Source of the DNA: Ceratopteris richardii
Lineage: Eukaryota > Streptophyta > Polypodiopsida > Polypodiales > Pteridaceae
NCBI GenBank assembly: GCA_020310875.1
Contig: CM035407.1
Coordinates: forward strand, 220,438,653-220,502,652
Direction of reading: 5' to 3'
DNA: 64,000 nucleotides
The position numbers and the translations under genes are program-made. Under the pieces are notes generated by a model. It saw only the letters and a program-made list of their open reading frames with translations. It ran no database searches and was not told where the DNA came from. Shown here one piece after another: positions 62,380-64,000 of this stretch (positions are counted from its first letter, which is position 1; every line of letters starts with the position of its first letter).

Positions 62380-62397
62380 TCCCCGGCAACGGCGCCA
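62380..62397 (-). promoter_or_regulatory. Primer binding site of gypsy D (tRNA-Asp type)
   Basis: The minus strand reads TGGCGCCGTTGCCGGGGA. It is the site commonly found in plant Tat/Athila-like gypsy elements, complementary to the 3' end of tRNA-Asp as I recall the family. It fixes the left edge of the 5' LTR. Confidence 0.85.
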
Positions 62398-62403
62398 AAA
62401 ACG

Positions 62404-63293
62404 TGTGTACCTAAGCACCAACTTAGGGACTGGTGGAGAAAGAGACTATACCTCGATCCCCCTCAAGTGCATATAGTGGGGATTCACGCTTTATTTATCA
62501 ATCCGAGGAGTATCAAAACCTAGCCGAGTGTATGAAGACGTGCATTCAAATGATGATCAATGCAAACATGCTTCCCAAGTGCAAACAAGGCAAAGACTAA
62601 TCCAAACAAGCTTCAACTGTCAGTCATGGTGTCACGATACTTGGAGCAGGAGCCAACAATAAATTGAGCTTTTCTCTCAGCTCCGAACTCCAAATATAGC
62701 AAATAGCATATCTGTTTCGAAGCTCTCAAGAAGACGCATCCAACAGTGCTATTTTCACTCAATTCTGACGCTTTTAATTCAAGTTATGAGAAAAATACTA
62801 ACTCACAGGAATGACCTTCCTACACTTCAGCACTTCCTACACTTCACACACACATTAACAACAGTAAATGAACATTTTCATGGATAAACAACACTTCCTA
62901 ACACTTTTTTCAAGCAACACACATGCATACAAGCTCACAAAGAAGAAGATACAAAAAAGAGAAGACACAAATTCGAAATTCTGTGCTCTTCATTCTCACA
63001 ATGGCAAAAAGTCTTTAGAAAGAGTCACCAATTGACTTATATACATGTGCCCTAAAAATGGTTCTTTCACACAAGAGACCGGCACTTTATTCACTAAAAG
63101 GCTAATTTCCTACTAATTTACATGGGTAAGCTACTAATCTCCATGGGTGTGCATCTAGAGGACTCCTCTAGTGCATTTACAACGGAAAATATGTTACCAA
63201 AGATGGTTATAATACAAAAATAGAGTGTCCAAATCGGAAAAATTTTGGGGCCCATCTTTTTCTCTGCCTTTTGCTCTTCTTCACTTTGCAACA
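62404..63293 (-). repeat. 5' LTR of gypsy D (limits inferred)
   Basis: On the minus strand the region begins TGTTGCAAAGTGAAG and ends GTACACA six bases before the primer site, so it fits TG...CA ends at about 890 bases. No second LTR is in the window to confirm. The right edge coincides with a family B LTR scrap. Confidence 0.55.
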
Positions 63294-63655
63294 ACACACA
63301 ATACTGGATGTATTACCACTAGAATTAACAAAGATAAATAGCCCATTAGGGCAATAGGTGTATATAAAAGCCAGGGGAAAAAAACCTCCTAAAGAGGGGA
63401 AAAAGTGCTCTGGCGGTCCTAGAGTGTTCACACACATCACTACCTAAATATATCAACAAATCCCCCCTGGGAGTGATGCGGTGAACAAGGATCTGATACT
63501 CATGTATAAGGACGTGCCAAGCTATGTGGAATCAATCCACAAAAGGAAGTAAGCCCAAAGTCTTGTGGAGTTTCATAGCAACCGTCACAAAAAGCATGCA
63601 AATCTTGCAGTAGTGATCCCCCTTGCTATAAAACAATCCGAGTAGCTGGGTACTT
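63294..63655 (-). mobile_element. Copia family B scrap B5
   Basis: The inner part of a family B LTR (to 63462, TATATCAACA) is followed by the inverted polypurine tract ATCCCCCCTGGG and by text matching the 3' end of the B3 internal region, with deletions. It joins the duplicated block at about 63651. Confidence 0.85.
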
Positions 63656-64000
63656 AGGTCACTTGGTTGATGTTGATTTCATGAGAGATAGTAGATACTT
63701 TTTGAGACGATTTCTCATTTTTTGTTTTGTCTTCCAAAGAGTTTCTTTAGGGGAAGGATATGGAAAAACAACACATGTAAACGACTACGTACGTACATAG
63801 TACATAGGATCTACTAGGAGGAACCATTAGAAATTGTTTCCTATATGCCTTCCAACACCATTTTGAAGAAAAATTGGAACTAAGGGGGGATGCTATAAAC
63901 TAAGGTCTTAGATCTTAGGACATGGTTATGAGGGCAAGAAGCCTCAAAATGTAAATATGGGGAAGGAAATTTTTTAAAGTAAGGTCTTAATTCTTTGGAC
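63651..64000. repeat. Second copy of the block at 55273-55640
   Basis: About 350 bases repeat 55273-55640 with few differences, including the 80-base unit containing GGACATGGTTATGAGG. The window ends inside it. Confidence 0.92.

Overview
The window looks like a repeat-dense plant nuclear genome. The evidence is plant-type Ty1/copia and Ty3/gypsy retroelements, a plant L1-type LINE fragment, GT-AG introns, and long (CT)n, (TA)n and (TG)n microsatellites. The only non-transposon gene I can model end to end is a secreted cyanovirin-N homology (CVNH) lectin at 2267-2856. CVNH proteins were first described from cyanobacteria, filamentous ascomycetes and the fern Ceratopteris, so a fern is my best guess. 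That is an inference from one gene plus the repeat landscape.

Layout. 1-5092: the CVNH gene with TATA box and one intron, a tRNA-like SINE candidate in two copies, and decayed duplicates of CVNH locus pieces. 5093-11719: copia family A on the minus strand, arranged gag-LTR-internal-LTR, which is two tandem units sharing one LTR. 11721-15690: two fragments of copia family B in opposite orientations around a LINE endonuclease fragment. 15691-19140: compound microsatellites and minus-strand coding remnants of an unrecognised split gene. 19140-27640: copia family C (plus strand), interrupted by full-length family B copy B1 (20254-25300, target duplication GAGAA). 27690-36270: a minus-strand gypsy element (G) split inside its reverse transcriptase by family B copy B2 (27877-32940). 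38428-43347: family B copy B3 with perfect target duplication AGCCT. 43828-47393: family B copy B4, truncated on the right. 47394-53846: a long inverted repeat with arms of about 1.4 kb, holding a CACTA-type terminus, a higher-order TG-rich satellite and two spliced-looking exons. 54918-63293: a second gypsy element (D, minus strand) with long gag-protease reading frames, a tRNA-Asp-type primer site and a leader filled with a degenerate CACGATACTCG repeat. 63294-64000: a family B scrap and a duplicate of the block at 55273-55640.

The family B copies share a roughly 230-bp LTR and one polyprotein order (gag, CCHC knuckle, protease, integrase, reverse transcriptase, RNase H). All are broken by stops and frameshifts. 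Many stops are TAG where a sister copy keeps CAG, as expected from long-term cytosine methylation. Several insertions are nested, which gives relative ages: C is older than B1, and G is older than B2. Apart from the CVNH gene nothing looks like an active host pathway. The two unrecognised split reading frames (15913-17105 and 51738-51990) are the best candidates for something undescribed.
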